The position numbers and the translations under genes were made by a program. A stretch of 64,000 nucleotides of DNA, from assembly GCF_040256645.1 (NCBI RefSeq), contig NZ_CP158281.1, positions 3,410,001-3,474,000 of the forward strand. Reading direction: 5' to 3'. The notes under the pieces are model-generated. The model was not told the origin of the DNA, made no database searches, and saw nothing but the letters and a program-made list of their open reading frames with translations. Source of the stretch: Brevibacterium sp. CBA3109 (lineage in GTDB: Bacteria; Actinomycetota; Actinomycetes; Actinomycetales; Brevibacteriaceae). Below, piece after piece: positions 1-9,153 of the stretch (positions are counted from its first letter, which is position 1; each line of letters begins with the position of its first letter).

Positions 1-409
1 CCAGCCTGGCTCCAGTGGTCAGGGATTCACAGAGGCCGGCGATCGTGTCCGAGACGAAGGAGAGTGCGAGCGCCCGGGTTCCGTGTCGACGGTGGACTGC
101 GAGCACCTCATCGAGTCCGGCTTCCCCGTCTTCGGCACTCGACCCTCCGGCCCCGTGGCAGTGGATGTCGACATAGGCGGGGGCCAGGTATGCTCCTCCT
201 GCGTCGATGGTCCTCACCCTCGGCGAGGTGCTCAGCTCCTGCCAGCCCGAACCGCGGCCGCGGGCGATGACGGTACCGCCGGCCTCGGCGAGCCAGTCAT
301 CGGCCGATTCCAGGGCGAAACCGGCCGGATCGCCGTCGAGGATGATGGCGTTGTGGATGATCGTGTCCGCGGGCGTCCTGGTGTTCACCTGGGCGTTGTC
401 AATCGTCAT
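1..409 (-). CDS. nagA: N-acetylglucosamine-6-phosphate deacetylase, N-terminal part (window edge)
   Basis: Partial gene; the C-terminal part runs off the left edge. The 136 visible residues begin MTIDNAQVNTRT and contain AYLAPAYVDIHCHGAGG, the HxH metal-binding motif of amidohydrolase-superfamily GlcNAc-6-P deacetylases, followed by the typical helix region ending LALSFVSDTIAGL. The family removes the acetyl group from GlcNAc-6-phosphate in the cytoplasm, feeding amino-sugar catabolism and cell-wall recycling. The ATG at 409 lies 17 bp beyond the stop of the S9 peptidase, so the two are probably cotranscribed. Family assignment rests on the N-terminal motif only; another amidohydrolase is possible but the short HCHG-G motif favours NagA. 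Confidence 0.8.
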   Translation of the reverse strand, partial: MTIDNAQVNTRTPADTIIHNAIILDGDPAGFALESADDWLAEAGGTVIARGRGSGWQELSTSPRVRTIDAGGAYLAPAYVDIHCHGAGGSSAEDGEAGLDEVLAVHRRHGTRALALSFVSDTIAGLCESLTTGARL

Positions 410-426
410 CGGTCCGACTTCCGCCT

Positions 427-2529
427 TCACCCCAGAGTGCGGGCGCGTTGGGCGTCGATGTCGAGGACGTGCCTGTCGAGGAACGCCAGGACCGTGCGGT
501 ACCAGACCTCGGCGTTGCCGCGACCGGCCACCCAGTGGCCCTCATCGGGGAAGTACAGGAAGCGGTGCTGTGTGAGCCCCTCTGCGTCCAGGGGTGTCTT
601 CGAGACGGTCAGCAGGTCGTACCAGAGTTCCTGTCCCTGCCCGATCGGCACCCGGTAGTCCTTGTCGCCATGGATGACGAGCATCGGCACCTCGATCCTG
701 TCGGCGAACAGGTGCGGCGAATACGTCCCCGACTGCTTCCGCATGGCCACATCCCAGGAGGCGTTGTCCGTGGTCCGGCCCATCGACGTCGTGTTCCACA
801 GGGAGGCGTGCGTGATGATGCAGGTGAACCGGTCACCGGTGTGCCCGGCCACCCAGTTCGCCATATATCCGCCATAGGATCCGCCAGCCAGCGCGGTGCG
901 CTCTGCGTCGATGTCGGGCCTCTCGATTGCTGCATCGGTGAGTGCGAGGATGTCCGTGAACGGTGCCCCGCCCAGCTCCTGCTGACCGCGGTCGATCATC
1001 GACTGACCGTAGCCGGTGGAGATCGCCGGATCCGGCAGCAGCACCGCGTATCCGGCTGCGGTGAACGGTCCCGGGTTCCACCGATACGTCCAGGAGTTCC
1101 AGGAACCCCAAGGCCCGCCGTGGGCGAACACGACGAGTGGGAACGGTCCTTCCCCGTCGGGCAGAGCCAGCCAGGCTCGCACCTCTGTGCCGTCGTCACC
1201 AACGGCGGCCACCTCGGTGAGGGTGCCCGACGCGTCGATGACGCTGCCCGGGTTGGCGAGCTCGCTGATCTGGCCCGAGACCAGGTCGATGGTGATGGGC
1301 AGAGGTGCGACGTCGATCGCCGAGGCAATTGCCACGACCGTGAGTCCCTGCACCTGCAGTCCGGCAAAGGCATATTTCTGGCCCGGACCGCCCACCAGCC
1401 GCCGAGGCTGTTCATCGTTGACATCACCGATGAAGACGCTGCCTCGCCCGTGATCGTCGGCGGTCGCCACGATCGTCGAATCATCGGCCCAGACGGGATC
1501 GAACCAGTGGTCGGCCTCGGGCCACACCGTCTTCAATGACCCTGTGTCGAGGTTGAGGAGCGTGAGTGTGGCACGAAGATTGGTCGTCGACGTCCAGAAC
1601 TGCTCCCGTGTGAGCAGCGCACGGGTTCCGTCGGGGCTGATGGCATCGATGCTGTATGCGTGATCGGCGGCAGCCTCGACCAGCAGCCGAGGTGCGCCAT
1701 GCTTGTGTAAGTCGATCTGCCAGATCTCACTGGCCTCGAGCTGACCGGGGATCGGCTTCTCGACCTGGATGAGGACGAATTGCGCTTCCTCGTCGACGGC
1801 CCAGTCGACGAGGCGACCGGGTGGCAGCTCAAGATAGCGAAAGGTGAGTCCGGTGGACGCTGCGGTCCTCGATGCTTCACTGGAACTGATGGTGTCGGGA
1901 GTGGTCGCATCTGAAGTGGTCGTGTCGAAACTGGCAGTGTCTGCCGTGACGTTCGCAGCGAGGTCCTCGTCGAACTCGTCGGTGACTGTGTTCAGGTCTG
2001 CGATTGCGAGTCTCTCTCGCCTTGGTCCCAGGTCGTGGTCCCAACGGCGGATGGGGAAGCCGGAGTGCAGGATGCCGCTGACCTTTGAATCACTGCGTTC
2101 CTGGCTGAACTCCCGGTGTTCGTCTTCGTTCGCGGCCCAGGTGTGGACGGGGAACTGCACGAGCATGGACTGACCTTTGACGTCGATCCGGGTGAACCCA
2201 CCGTCGTGGTCGGCCAGCTTGCGCGACTCCCCGGTCTCCGGCAGGGCCCAGAGGCTCGGGCTCGCGGCGTCCTTGCCGTCTTCACCGGTGCGTTTGGCCG
2301 CGAAGTAGATCGTTCCGGTCTCACCGATCGCGGCCGCGCCGATGGACTGATCACCACGGGTGATTCGGCGCGGACTCGCCCCGCCGATGTCAGCCAGGTG
2401 GGAGAGGTAGGTGCTGCCCTCGGCGTTGAGGAAGGAATACTGGGCGATGACACGGCCGTTCCGGTTCGTCAGGAGGCCTTGTAGTCGGCGGGCATCGAGG
2501 AGAGCAGTCACAGCGTCGTTGATCGTCAT
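427..2529 (-). CDS. S9 family prolyl oligopeptidase / acylaminoacyl peptidase
   Basis: A 700-residue cytoplasmic serine peptidase with no signal peptide. The N-terminal two thirds look like a beta-propeller (repeated strand-rich segments such as ISPDGTRALLTREQFW). The C-terminal alpha/beta-hydrolase domain has the nucleophile motif GGSYGGY (Ser about 551), HGDKDYRVP (Asp about 624) and DEGHW (His about 665). Family members cleave short peptides, often after proline, or release acylated N-terminal residues. The gene precedes nagA by 17 bp on the same strand. Its start has no ribosome-binding site but a TAGGAT box 6 nt upstream, suggesting a leaderless message. Length is normal for the family. 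Confidence 0.9.
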   Translation of the reverse strand: MTINDAVTALLDARRLQGLLTNRNGRVIAQYSFLNAEGSTYLSHLADIGGASPRRITRGDQSIGAAAIGETGTIYFAAKRTGEDGKDAASPSLWALPETGESRKLADHDGGFTRIDVKGQSMLVQFPVHTWAANEDEHREFSQERSDSKVSGILHSGFPIRRWDHDLGPRRERLAIADLNTVTDEFDEDLAANVTADTASFDTTTSDATTPDTISSSEASRTAASTGLTFRYLELPPGRLVDWAVDEEAQFVLIQVEKPIPGQLEASEIWQIDLHKHGAPRLLVEAAADHAYSIDAISPDGTRALLTREQFWTSTTNLRATLTLLNLDTGSLKTVWPEADHWFDPVWADDSTIVATADDHGRGSVFIGDVNDEQPRRLVGGPGQKYAFAGLQVQGLTVVAIASAIDVAPLPITIDLVSGQISELANPGSVIDASGTLTEVAAVGDDGTEVRAWLALPDGEGPFPLVVFAHGGPWGSWNSWTYRWNPGPFTAAGYAVLLPDPAISTGYGQSMIDRGQQELGGAPFTDILALTDAAIERPDIDAERTALAGGSYGGYMANWVAGHTGDRFTCIITHASLWNTTSMGRTTDNASWDVAMRKQSGTYSPHLFADRIEVPMLVIHGDKDYRVPIGQGQELWYDLLTVSKTPLDAEGLTQHRFLYFPDEGHWVAGRGNAEVWYRTVLAFLDRHVLDIDAQRARTLG

Positions 2530-2541
2530 GATCCCATCCTA
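2530..2541 (-). promoter_or_regulatory. Probable -10 box of a leaderless promoter for the S9 peptidase
   Basis: Read on the minus strand the sequence is TAGGAT, then GGGATC, then the ATG at 2529. A TANNNT box 6 nt before the start with no Shine-Dalgarno sequence is the arrangement of leaderless actinobacterial genes. The same layout recurs before dcd, the hydrolase at 39586, the PLP gene at 44692 and csoR. Confidence 0.5.
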
Positions 2542-2573
2542 GGATCATCGGCGATGTTCGGGCCGGCAAACGT

Positions 2574-3269
2574 CTATTTGAATCTCGGCGCGGGAACCAA
2601 CTCATCGTCGATGGTGACCGTGGGCAGCATCTTCTTGAACTCTTCTGCGGCTTCCGTGTCCGATTCGAGAGCGCGCATCTCGACACCGATGTCGACGAGG
2701 CGCCCATTGGTCTTGTACCCGATCCGGGCCCCGTACATGACGGTCGGCTCCTGGTTGATCGCGAAGATCTCCGTCGGGCCGAGCACACCTTGGAAGGACC
2801 AGTAGGATCCGGCCGCAAGGCTGCCTGTGCGTTGAGAGATCACCGAGGAGTCCGGCTCCGAGAACGTGTATTTCTTCTTCGCATCGACAATCGACTGCGG
2901 AGACTCGTCGTAGCCCTTGGTGCAGGTGATGAGGATCGTGTCGTTGTCGGCGATGGAGGTGCCGCGGGAGAACGAGTGGAACTCCTCGCTGGCCGATGCC
3001 TCCGACCAGTCATCTGTCATCGCAACGCTGACGTCGACCGGGCATTCGGCGCCGAGGTTGACCGAGACTTCCTTCATCCCGTCGGGAATTCCGTCATCAG
3101 GGGGTGGGGTGGTGGGGTTCTCGCCGGCCTTTTCGTGCACAGCCACGCTCACGGGGCCAGAATCCCGTTCCGCAGTGCGGATCTGCAGAGCAGAGCAGCC
3201 ACTGAGGGCGAGGCTGAGCAGTGCCGCTCCTGTCACGACCGTTCGCGCCTTCGCAGCATGTCTCTTCAC
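2574..3269 (-). CDS. Lipoprotein, terminal gene of the mnh-two-component operon
   Basis: A 231-residue exported protein. The N-terminus has a basic start (MKRHAAKARTVV), a hydrophobic stretch and the lipobox LALSGC, so Cys25 should be lipidated and the protein anchored outside the membrane. No known domain is recognised in the mature part, which contains several Cys (about residues 76 and 115) and conserved-looking strands. Its ATG overlaps the stop of the histidine kinase gene by 4 bp (ATGA). By position it could be the sensory partner or a reporter of envelope or ionic stress for the kinase; this is inference from gene order. Confidence 0.8.
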   Translation of the reverse strand: MKRHAAKARTVVTGAALLSLALSGCSALQIRTAERDSGPVSVAVHEKAGENPTTPPPDDGIPDGMKEVSVNLGAECPVDVSVAMTDDWSEASASEEFHSFSRGTSIADNDTILITCTKGYDESPQSIVDAKKKYTFSEPDSSVISQRTGSLAAGSYWSFQGVLGPTEIFAINQEPTVMYGARIGYKTNGRLVDIGVEMRALESDTEAAEEFKKMLPTVTIDDELVPAPRFK

Positions 3270-4630
3270 CGTTCATTCCTCGACCGCAGCTCACGGCGGC
3301 TCTGTGGCTGCTGTGCCGCATCGAGCTCTTGCATCTGCGGTGGGTGCTCCGGGGGGTGCTGCGGTCCCGGCTGCGGACCACCGAAACCCTGCACAGGCCC
3401 CGACTGGGGTCCGGGGTGGGGGCCTGGCTGCGGCGTCGACGGTGGACTCACCGGTCCGCGAGCTACACCTGGCCCCGGCTTGAACTGGGAGTGCTGACCG
3501 GAGTCCGGTGGGAACCCGCCGCTCAGCGATTCTCCGGTCGAACGGTGGACGAGGTTGCCGTCGACGCGTTCGAGGCGCCGTTTCGAGGTTCTTCGCGGAG
3601 AGCCCAGGATCCGTCCCTGAAGCTCGGCCTCGTTGGGTTGCCTGGGGGGTAGGAATCCGGGGGTCTGCCCCGAAGCGGGGAGCTGCACTGGCTGGACCGG
3701 AAGAGATCCGGCCGCGGCATGCCCGACATGATCGGCCATCGGCGGCACGGTCACCTGCGCGGCGTCGTCGAGCACCGGCAGCACCATGCGCACCGAGGTG
3801 CCCACACCCTCCTGGCTGAACAGCTGCACCGAACCGCCGTGGCGGGTCACGATCGCCCTGACCAGTGACAGTCCCATGCCGGAGCCGGCAACCGCACGGA
3901 CACGTGAACCGCGCGAGAGCTCGTCCCAGACCTGCTCCTGCTCGGTCAGAGGTATGCCGCTGCCTGTGTCGGCCACCTCGACGACGACCCACCGGTGGCT
4001 GTCGATGACCTGCTCATTGGCACGCAGTTCGACGACTTCGGCCTGAGAGGAGTACTTGAGCGCATTGCCCAACAGATTGAGGATCGCTGTGAGCAGCAGA
4101 TCTTCCTCACCGGCGACGTCGGGCAGACGCCAGGGAGCACGGGCGACCGTGGCCACGATCATGCGATCTTCGGCGCCTGGTGCTGTGGAGGCATCGTCGA
4201 CGGCCTGATGGATGAGCCGATCGAGATCGACTCGGGAGTATTCGATGATGCGGGTCTCGACGTCGGCGAGTTTGCGCAGGTCGGCCAGAAGACGCGCGAC
4301 TCGCCGCGAGGAGACGTCGACCTGTTTGGCTGATGCTTCGACCTCGGTGATGGAGCCACCCTCGCGGACGACGTCGCGGATGCTCGCGGCGGAGGTGCGC
4401 AGCGCGGTGAGCGGGTTCTTCAGCTCGTGGTCCAGACGAATGAGCATCCGATTGCGTTTGGCCAGGGAGTCCTCGCTCGCAGCTGTCTCGATTGATTCCC
4501 GCAGCGCGGCCTCACGTGTGCGCAGATGCCTCCAGCCGAAGTACGCACCGACGGCCACGCCTGCCAACACGAGGACCAGCAGAAGCAGGAACAGCCAGAT
4601 CTGGATCTCGAAGACCAGAAAGTTCGTCAT
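3266..4630 (-). CDS. Sensor histidine kinase with one N-terminal membrane helix and a long Pro/Gln-rich tail
   Basis: A 454-residue kinase. One hydrophobic helix (about residues 9-30) anchors it; there is no room for an extracellular sensor loop. The H box is RLDHELKNPLTALR (His68), followed by the N box region (ILNLLGNALKYSS), the G1 box (VADTGSGIPL) and G2 (GSGMGLSLV). The catalytic part ends near residue 295; the remaining roughly 160 residues are low-complexity, rich in Pro, Gln and Gly (for example PGPHPGPQSGPVQGFG), which is unusual. It overlaps the upstream response regulator by 4 bp and the downstream lipoprotein by 4 bp. With no periplasmic domain, the lipoprotein or the antiporter subunits are candidates for the sensing input; that is inference. 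Confidence 0.88.
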   Translation of the reverse strand: MTNFLVFEIQIWLFLLLLVLVLAGVAVGAYFGWRHLRTREAALRESIETAASEDSLAKRNRMLIRLDHELKNPLTALRTSAASIRDVVREGGSITEVEASAKQVDVSSRRVARLLADLRKLADVETRIIEYSRVDLDRLIHQAVDDASTAPGAEDRMIVATVARAPWRLPDVAGEEDLLLTAILNLLGNALKYSSQAEVVELRANEQVIDSHRWVVVEVADTGSGIPLTEQEQVWDELSRGSRVRAVAGSGMGLSLVRAIVTRHGGSVQLFSQEGVGTSVRMVLPVLDDAAQVTVPPMADHVGHAAAGSLPVQPVQLPASGQTPGFLPPRQPNEAELQGRILGSPRRTSKRRLERVDGNLVHRSTGESLSGGFPPDSGQHSQFKPGPGVARGPVSPPSTPQPGPHPGPQSGPVQGFGGPQPGPQHPPEHPPQMQELDAAQQPQSRRELRSRNER

Positions 4631-5379
4631 ATGGTCCTCTGACCCTCTTCGCCTCGGACCTCACCGACGAATCGATAACCCCGACCCTGCACGGTGGCGA
4701 TCCACCGAGGTTCGGCGGCGTCCTCTCCGAGGACACGGCGCAGTTCGGCGACACGGGAATCCACAGCACGGGTGCCCACAGCCTCTTCGAAGCCCCACAG
4801 GATCTCGAGCAGACGGGAACGTTCGATGAGTTCGTCCTTGTGGACCATAAGGTATTCCAACAGGGTGAAGCCCTTAGGGGTGATGACCAGTTCGCGAGTG
4901 CCCATCCAAGCGCGTCTGCCCACACGATCGACGCGCAGACCGAAGCTCGAGACCAGCACGGGAGCAGTGGCCAGGGGTGGTCCGTCTGTGCGAGTCCGAC
5001 GCAGCACTGCGCGGATGCGTGCCACGAGCTCGTGCGGGTCGAAGGGTTTGTTGAGGTAGTCGTCGGCACCCTCTTCGAGCGCCATTGCCCGCTCGACGGC
5101 CTCTCCAACCTGGGTCAGCAGCAGAACCGGGACCCAGTTCTCCTCCTGGCGCAGCCGTCGCAGAACCTGTCTGCCATCGGCACCGGGCATGAGCACGTCG
5201 AGGACACAGACGTCGGGATTGTGCCGGTGGATCTCGTCGAGGGCCAGCAGACCATCACTGGCGGCGAGCACCCGGAACCCGGAACGTTCGAGGAAGGGGA
5301 CAACGGCGCCGAGCACATCGGGTTCGTCATCGGCAACCAGCACCAAGGGCTGGGGTTCTTGCTGATCATCAGCCGTCAT
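4627..5379 (-). CDS. OmpR/PhoB-type response regulator
   Basis: A 250-residue regulator. The receiver domain (about 11-125) has the acidic pair ADDE, the phosphoacceptor in VCVLDVLMP (Asp61), and KPFD. The C-terminal winged helix ends with VDSRVAELRRVLGEDAAEPRWIATVQGRGYRFVG in outline, typical of OmpR-family DNA-binding domains. The frame is open to an ATG at 5460, but that would overlap mnhG by 92 bp; the ATG at 5379 begins MTADDQQEP just before the receiver domain and overlaps the mnhG stop by 11 bp, so I prefer it. It is coupled to the kinase gene by a 4-bp overlap and is cotranscribed with the antiporter genes. Confidence 0.9.
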   Translation of the reverse strand: MTADDQQEPQPLVLVADDEPDVLGAVVPFLERSGFRVLAASDGLLALDEIHRHNPDVCVLDVLMPGADGRQVLRRLRQEENWVPVLLLTQVGEAVERAMALEEGADDYLNKPFDPHELVARIRAVLRRTRTDGPPLATAPVLVSSFGLRVDRVGRRAWMGTRELVITPKGFTLLEYLMVHKDELIERSRLLEILWGFEEAVGTRAVDSRVAELRRVLGEDAAEPRWIATVQGRGYRFVGEVRGEEGQRTI

Positions 5380-5764
5380 TGTGGTCCGTTCCGATTCCTT
5401 TTCTGCGTTCCCATGCGAGTTCTCGGGCCTCTGCCCGATCGACCGCCTCGGCGAGTTCATCTCGGTACAGCATAGAACGACGCAGGTGTTTGGTGCGATA
5501 ACCGGCGCGCCCCACCATGTGCGTGGCCACGGGGATCGTGACGAGCTGGAAGGAGATGATGATCGCCAGCGTCGTCACCGTCGCCCATGTCGGGTATTGG
5601 ATCGCGATCGCAACAGCCACCACAATCAGCCCCAGGACCTGGGGCTTTGCACTGGCGTGCATGCGTGAGAGGAGATCGCCGAAGCGCAGCAGACCCAACG
5701 CTGCGGCCAGGGACAGCACCCCGCCGAGGAGGATGAGCACCGCAGAGATGATGTCGAGGATCAT
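5369..5764 (-). CDS. mnhG: Na+/H+ antiporter subunit G
   Basis: A 131-residue membrane protein with three hydrophobic helices, starting MILDIISAVLILLGGVLSLAAALGLLRF in outline and carrying the family segment LGLLRFGDLLSRMHASAKPQ (about 24-43). Subunit G is part of the multi-subunit Mrp/Mnh antiporter that exchanges Na+ or other monovalent cations for protons and supports pH and salt homeostasis. The C-terminal third is a charged cytoplasmic tail. Gene overlaps subunit F by 4 bp upstream and the response regulator by 11 bp downstream. Confidence 0.92.
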   Translation of the reverse strand: MILDIISAVLILLGGVLSLAAALGLLRFGDLLSRMHASAKPQVLGLIVVAVAIAIQYPTWATVTTLAIIISFQLVTIPVATHMVGRAGYRTKHLRRSMLYRDELAEAVDRAEARELAWERRKGIGTDHNDG

Positions 5765-6387
5765 CGGCGTCCCCCTTCGTTCTCATCGGGCTCGGGTCCG
5801 GTGCGTTCACCGTCGTCGGAGTCCTCCGACCCCGAGTCGGGCCCCGTCCCCAGGCCTTCGGCGTCGGGATCGGTTCCCTGGTCAAGGCCCACTGTCACGG
5901 GCTCTTCGCCTTCTTGCACGGTGATGGCGTCGGGGCCGTCGGCGACATCGGAGATTCCGCGGGCCACGTCATCGGGCCACTCCTCACCGTCCTCGGACTC
6001 TTCCTGCCGGCGGGTCCCGGCCTCGCTCTGGCCATCATCGGCTGATTCCTTGGGCATGTGCCAATCGGAGCTGGAGAAGTCACTGAGCGAGCCGACCTCG
6101 GCGCCGGGGGTCATGGAATCGGACTTCGACACGTACCGGGAGACGCTGACGGATCCGACGAAACCGAGCATCGCCAGCACGACGAGCACGGGCAGGAGAT
6201 CCGTACGGCCGGACAACGCCATGAACCCGCCCAGACCGCACATAATCGAGGCCAGAACGACGTCGGTGGCGATCATGCGGTCGAGAATCGAGGGCCCCCG
6301 GACAATGCGGTAGAGGGCCATGATCGCCGAGGCGGCCAGCAGCACCGAGGCCACGACGACGAGGGCATCGAGCACGATCTGACTCAT
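5761..6387 (-). CDS. mnhF: Na+/H+ antiporter subunit F with a long acidic C-terminal extension
   Basis: The first 85 or so residues match MnhF: three membrane helices and the family motif YRIVRGPSILDRMIATDV (about 27-44). The family is usually about 85-95 residues, but this protein is 208; the extra 120 residues are hydrophilic and rich in Asp, Glu, Gly and Ser (for example SEDGEEWPDDVARGISD), with no predicted helix. The tail may be intrinsically disordered and could bind cations or proteins; its role is unknown. Overlaps mnhE and mnhG by 4 bp each. Confidence 0.9.
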   Translation of the reverse strand: MSQIVLDALVVVASVLLAASAIMALYRIVRGPSILDRMIATDVVLASIMCGLGGFMALSGRTDLLPVLVVLAMLGFVGSVSVSRYVSKSDSMTPGAEVGSLSDFSSSDWHMPKESADDGQSEAGTRRQEESEDGEEWPDDVARGISDVADGPDAITVQEGEEPVTVGLDQGTDPDAEGLGTGPDSGSEDSDDGERTGPEPDENEGGRR

Positions 6388-6977
6388 CGAGCACCTCCGT
6401 CGTCGTCGGCCATCGGGTTGGGGTACGCCTTCAGCGCGGCGAGGTCCCGGTGCGATCCGAGCGCCCGGATGAGCAGCTCTTCGATGTGATAGACCTGCTC
6501 CTTGGCAGAGATGATCTTCTCCTCGGAATCGCAGTCGAGGACGTGCAGGTACAGGATGCCCAGCGCCCGATCGCTGTCGATGATGATCGACCCCGGGATG
6601 AGGCTGGCGGTGTCGGCCACGAGCGTCATCAGCAGATCCGAGCTCGTGCGCAGGTCACAGGCGATGACCGATCCGGAGCCCACCGCGCGAGAACGGAAAG
6701 CGAACCAGGCGACCTCGACAGAGGCCTGAAAGAGTGAGTACAGGAACCACAGCCCGTAGTTGAGGGCGTGGATGATGTTGAAGCGGCCTGACAGCACCAC
6801 CGGCGGCAGGTAGAACACTCGGGTCACGACAAGGGCGAGGACGACGCCGGTGAGGATGTGCATGATCGACACGGAGTCCCAGAGCATCACCCACAGCACC
6901 ACGAGGAAGAACACCAGCACGAGCTGCTGGACGAAGCTTCGCCCCTTCGCCATCCGGCGCGGTCTGCCCTTGCTCAC
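6384..6977 (-). CDS. mnhE: Na+/H+ antiporter subunit E
   Basis: A 197-residue membrane protein with two to three N-terminal helices (QLVLVFFLVVLWVMLWDS; HILTGVVLALVVTRVFYL) and the family segment IACDLRTSSDLLMTLVADTASLIPGS in outline, followed by a soluble C-terminal domain ending ALKAYPNPMADDD. Component of the Mrp/Mnh complex. Start and stop overlap subunits D and F by 4 bp, implying translational coupling. Confidence 0.93.
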   Translation of the reverse strand: MSKGRPRRMAKGRSFVQQLVLVFFLVVLWVMLWDSVSIMHILTGVVLALVVTRVFYLPPVVLSGRFNIIHALNYGLWFLYSLFQASVEVAWFAFRSRAVGSGSVIACDLRTSSDLLMTLVADTASLIPGSIIIDSDRALGILYLHVLDCDSEEKIISAKEQVYHIEELLIRALGSHRDLAALKAYPNPMADDDGGAR

Positions 6978-8557
6978 GAATCATCACCTCCGAGCACATT
7001 CGTCACATAGCTCACCGGTGATTGCAGATTCTCCGCGGCACGGTCCGACAGGTCCCACAGTGGGGCGGCGAAGACCGTGAGAACGATCGAAGCAACTACG
7101 ACCATCGTGGTGGCCGCGAACATCGATCCCGGCACGCCGATCTGCGACTTCCAGGGCTTGCCCGCGAGCTTGGCCTTCCTGCGTTCGGCGAACTCTGCGA
7201 CGAGTTCCTCGTTCGGCTCCTCTGCATCCGCGGGGTCGCGCCAGAAGGCCAGGTTGAAGGTACGTCCGATGACGTAGAGGGTGAGCAGGCTGGTCACCGT
7301 ACCGGCGGCGATGAGGGAGACAGCGAGCCAGTCATGGTCGGAGAAACCGGCGGCGAAGAGCGCGACCTTGCCGATGAACCCGGAGAACGGCGGGATGCCT
7401 GAGAGGTTGAGGGCAGGGATGAAGAAGATGATCGACAGTGCCGGTGAGAGCACCATGAGCCCACCCAAAGACCGTGTCGAGGTTGACCCACCTCGCATTT
7501 CCACCATTCCTATGGCCAGGAACAGCGCGGTTTGGACGATGATGTGGTGGACCGTGTAGTAGATCGCGGCAGAGAGCCCGACAGTCGTCCCCAGAGCCAC
7601 GCCGAAGAGCATGTAGCCGATGTGGGAGACGAGGGTGAAGGACACAATCCTCTTGATCTCCGACTGGGCGATCGCGCCTAAGATTCCGACCACCATCGTC
7701 AATGCTGCCGCTATCAGGAGCGGCACTCGCAGGGAGGACTCGGCGAACAGAAGCGTCTCGGTGCGGATGATCGCATAGATGCCGACCTTCGTCAGCAGGC
7801 CCGCGAAGACCGCGGTCACCGGCGCCGGAGCGGTCGGATAGGAGTCGGGCAACCAGAAGGACAGCGGGAAGATCGCGGCCTTGATGCCGAAGCCGATGAG
7901 CAAGAGGACATGCAGGATCATCTGCACATCCAACGGCAGTTCGCTGAGCCGCTCGGACAGCTGCGCGATGTTCACTGTTCCGGTCGCAGAGTAGATGACG
8001 CCGATCGCTGCCAGGAAGATGACCGAGGACACGAGGGAGATGACGACGTAGGTCACGCCCGCCCTGATGCGCTCGGCAGTGGCGCCCAGTGTCAGCAGCA
8101 CGTAGGAGGCGACGAGGAACATTTCGAAGCCGACGTAGAGGTTGAACAGGTCACCGGCGAGAAAGGCGTTGGCGACACCCGCGCACAGCACCAGATAGCT
8201 GGGGTTGAACACGGAGATCGGGGTCTCGTTCGAGTCGTCGTTGGCGTCCTGGCTCAGTGCGTAGACGAGCACGCACAGGGTGACCAGGGAGGACACGACG
8301 AGCATGAGCGAGGAGAGCCTGTCGGCGACGAGCACGATTCCAGCCGGCGGCTGCCACCCGCCGATGGCCACGACCTGCGGACCGTGGGCGTCGATGCCGA
8401 AGAGCATGATGAGCGAGATGATCATGACCGCACTGAGGATCAGGATCGACACGATGTTCTGCGCCCGCGAGTACTTCGACAGCACCAGCGCCAGCCCGGC
8501 ACCGATGAGGGGCAGGAGGACAGGCAGCGGCACAAGCACGGGAAGGAGATCGATCAT
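6974..8557 (-). CDS. mnhD: Na+/H+ antiporter subunit D (NuoN/NuoM-like)
   Basis: A 527-residue protein with about 14 membrane helices. It carries the proton-pumping signature of the complex I antiporter-like family: FPLSFWLPDSYPTAPAPVTA and LLTKVGIYAIIRTE (about 230-265), including the conserved Lys and the Glu-bearing helix nearby. Subunits A and D are the ion-translocating subunits of Mrp. The C-terminal region has a charged cytoplasmic segment (DPADAEEPNEELVAEFAE) before the last helix. 4-bp overlaps on both sides. Confidence 0.94.
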   Translation of the reverse strand: MIDLLPVLVPLPVLLPLIGAGLALVLSKYSRAQNIVSILILSAVMIISLIMLFGIDAHGPQVVAIGGWQPPAGIVLVADRLSSLMLVVSSLVTLCVLVYALSQDANDDSNETPISVFNPSYLVLCAGVANAFLAGDLFNLYVGFEMFLVASYVLLTLGATAERIRAGVTYVVISLVSSVIFLAAIGVIYSATGTVNIAQLSERLSELPLDVQMILHVLLLIGFGIKAAIFPLSFWLPDSYPTAPAPVTAVFAGLLTKVGIYAIIRTETLLFAESSLRVPLLIAAALTMVVGILGAIAQSEIKRIVSFTLVSHIGYMLFGVALGTTVGLSAAIYYTVHHIIVQTALFLAIGMVEMRGGSTSTRSLGGLMVLSPALSIIFFIPALNLSGIPPFSGFIGKVALFAAGFSDHDWLAVSLIAAGTVTSLLTLYVIGRTFNLAFWRDPADAEEPNEELVAEFAERRKAKLAGKPWKSQIGVPGSMFAATTMVVVASIVLTVFAAPLWDLSDRAAENLQSPVSYVTNVLGGDDS

Positions 8558-9153
8558 ATATTCTCCTCTGTCTCGGTTCCATCGGAGCCTTTGCCGCTCT
8601 TGTTCGCCGAGGTGGTCCCGGTCCTGCCGATGCGCGCGCTGTTTGCGCCCTTGCTCGCGATGTCCTCGGCGGCCTCACGCTCATGAGGCGTGCCGTCGTC
8701 GTCGAGATCGACGGCGCCGGTGATGGGACTCTCGGCCTCATCACCGAACTCGGTGTCGTCGTAGTCCGTGCTCGCCTCCGCCTCGGAGTCGATCATCTTC
8801 GTGATCGCCACCTGCAGGTCGGCGGTGTCGTCCTCCAGCGAATCAGCTCGAACCAATCGCCAGGAGCGATAGATCATGGCGAGCAGGAACGCTGTGACGG
8901 CGAATGTGATGACGATGGCCGTGAGGATGAGCGCCTGTGGCAGCGGATCGGACATGCCCAATGTGGACAGGTTCTGCCCGTCGGTCAGCGGTGGGGCTCC
9001 CCTGCCTGCGGTGAGGATGATGAGGAGGTTGACGCCGTTGCCCAGGAGGATGAAGCCCAGCAGCACACGGGTCAGTGAGCGTTCGAGCATCAGGTAGATG
9101 CCGCAGGCGAAGAGGAACCCCATCGCCAGCACCATGATGAAGGGCAGAGTCAT
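8554..9153 (-). CDS. mnhC: Na+/H+ antiporter subunit C (NuoK-like) with an acidic tail
   Basis: Residues 1-95 form three membrane helices like NuoK, with [17 protein letters not shown] (about 31-47) and [16 protein letters not shown]. The family is normally about 110-150 residues; here about 100 additional residues, rich in Asp, Glu, Thr and Ser, follow (for example [15 protein letters not shown]). Together with the extended subunit F this gives the complex two long acidic tails. Overlaps mnhA and mnhD by 4 bp. Confidence 0.92.
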   Translation of the reverse strand: MTLPFIMVLAMGFLFACGIYLMLERSLTRVLLGFILLGNGVNLLIILTAGRGAPPLTDGQNLSTLGMSDPLPQALILTAIVITFAVTAFLLAMIYRSWRLVRADSLEDDTADLQVAITKMIDSEAEASTDYDDTEFGDEAESPITGAVDLDDDGTPHEREAAEDIASKGANSARIGRTGTTSANKSGKGSDGTETEENI

